Positions 22,005 to 22,657 of a stretch of DNA of 22,657 nt are shown here, piece after piece. Source of the stretch: a virus. The DNA lies in IMG/VR virus record IMGVR_UViG_3300006919_000500, positions 1-22,657 of that record; one strand, 5' to 3'. The notes under the pieces are model-generated. The model searched no databases. It was not told where the DNA came from and worked only from the letters and a program-made list of their open reading frames with translations. The stretch's first letter is position 1. The number at the start of each line of letters is the position of its first letter. The position numbers and the translations under genes are program-made.

Positions 22005-22657
22005 TGTCTCTGTCTCCTATCCAAAGCAGACCTTGCTGTTTCCAAGGTAAACTTATTGTATGGGTTGAGACTTGCCACGTTCTTGTGTCCCGTTGCTGAC
22101 TGTATTGCTAGTGCCTCTGCACCACCCAAGATCATTTCAATTATTGCAGTCTTCCTTAAGTCCCCCACTTGTAGCTCATCAGGTAGGCCTACAGCATCCT
22201 TTACTTGTTTTAGTTGGTGGGTCATCTGCATGACTGTTAGCGGTCTGTAGGCATTGTCCTGTGGTCTGTGGTGGGGTACTACCCATTCTTGGAACCCCCA
22301 TGTATTCTCTTGCTGTTTGAGCATATCATTTAAGTTATCAGGGACAGGTAGCTCCACCTTAGCACCACGCTTGGTCTGCTTAATCTTTACCATTTGCTTA
22401 TCTAGGTCTACGTTCTCCCACTTTAAACTTCTGATGTCGATTGGCCTCTGCGCCCACTCATAGGCCATCATCACAATCATTCCAATACTTGTCCAGTTCC
22501 CCCTTGTGAATGCCATGTCTAGGAACGACACAACCTGGTCATGTGTCCACACTACAGACCTTGGCTCACTTGTTCTCTTCCTAACCTTAGCCATTGGGTT
22601 CTTTGTTATGAGATCCCTAGCAACAAAGTAGTTCATCAACACAGAGAAAATCCTAGA
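22001..22657 (-). CDS. int: Tyrosine recombinase (integrase), cut by the window edge
   Basis: Only the C-terminal 218 codons lie in the window. The frame is open to the right edge (SRIFS before the first possible GTG start), so the N-terminal arm-binding and most of the core-binding domain are outside. Counting from the first visible codon, catalytic-type residues are Arg71 (AQRPIDI), a basic turn at about 93-97 (QTKRG), Arg168 in GDLRKTA, His191 in TGHKN and the nucleophile Tyr200 in PYNKF. The usual first His of H-x-x-R is Gly here. The enzyme would insert or excise phage DNA at an attachment site. No attachment site or tRNA fragment was recognised in the window. The gene heads the right-arm coupled cluster. 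Confidence 0.9.
   Translation of the reverse strand, partial: SRIFSVLMNYFVARDLITKNPMAKVRKRTSEPRSVVWTHDQVVSFLDMAFTRGNWTSIGMIVMMAYEWAQRPIDIRSLKWENVDLDKQMVKIKQTKRGAKVELPVPDNLNDMLKQQENTWGFQEWVVPHHRPQDNAYRPLTVMQMTHQLKQVKDAVGLPDELQVGDLRKTAIIEMILGGAEALAIQSATGHKNVASLNPYNKFTLETARSALDRRQRQ

Noticed and set aside
22001-22657. Possible attachment site or tRNA fragment near the integrase
   Set aside because: I looked for a tRNA T-arm-like sequence or a repeated core near the integrase 3' end and saw none; the region is filled by coupled genes. An attachment site may lie beyond the right edge.

Overview
The window looks like part of the genome of a tailed phage, most likely a T7-like (podovirus-type) phage of marine bacteria. 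The DNA is AT-rich, coding is almost gap-free, and two gene blocks converge. The left arm (+ strand, 1-11024) carries virion and lysis-type genes. The right arm (- strand, 22657-11026) carries replication and nucleotide-metabolism genes. A cobalamin-dependent ribonucleotide reductase with ThyX, a T7-type primase-helicase, DNA polymerase and an SSB-like protein fits the cobavirus group, podoviruses of marine Rhodobacteraceae. That assignment is inferred from gene content, not from a search. Terminase, portal, capsid, tail and any phage RNA polymerase genes are not in the window, so the genome is incomplete here.

Left arm, in order: two small unknown proteins; two small one-membrane-segment proteins (holin- or spanin-like candidates only); a 1168-residue repeat-rich virion protein; a 278-residue lytic transglycosylase-like protein; a conserved-looking protein with an acidic tail; a 331-residue unknown; and a 1256-residue protein interpreted as a large internal (ejection) protein. 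This arrangement resembles the T7 gp14-gp15-gp16 cluster, with the cell-wall enzyme on a separate gene instead of fused to the large protein.

Right arm, read from the right edge: a tyrosine recombinase cut by the window edge; three tiny genes and an HNH-like gene, each overlapping its neighbour by ATGA; an unknown; ThyX; primase-helicase; DNA polymerase A; SSB; a RecE/Cas4-type exonuclease; a small PD-(D/E)XK nuclease; three small unknowns; MazG; class II ribonucleotide reductase; a possible third nuclease; a DUF3310 protein; an RMF-like 57-residue protein; and a last small unknown. Together these would degrade and recycle host DNA (exonuclease, nucleases), make deoxynucleotides (reductase, ThyX, MazG for pool cleaning) and copy the genome (helicase-primase, polymerase, SSB). 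Seven 4-base start/stop overlaps and many shared ribosome-binding sites point to one or a few long co-translated messages.

The most notable points are the regular 22- then 11-residue repeats in the 1168-residue protein, an RMF-like protein hidden between larger genes, the ATGA cascade of tiny genes behind the integrase, an integrase beside a Tyr-type polymerase normally linked with lytic phages, and opposing gene arms separated by one base. No tRNA, CRISPR array, insertion sequence or clear terminator was seen.
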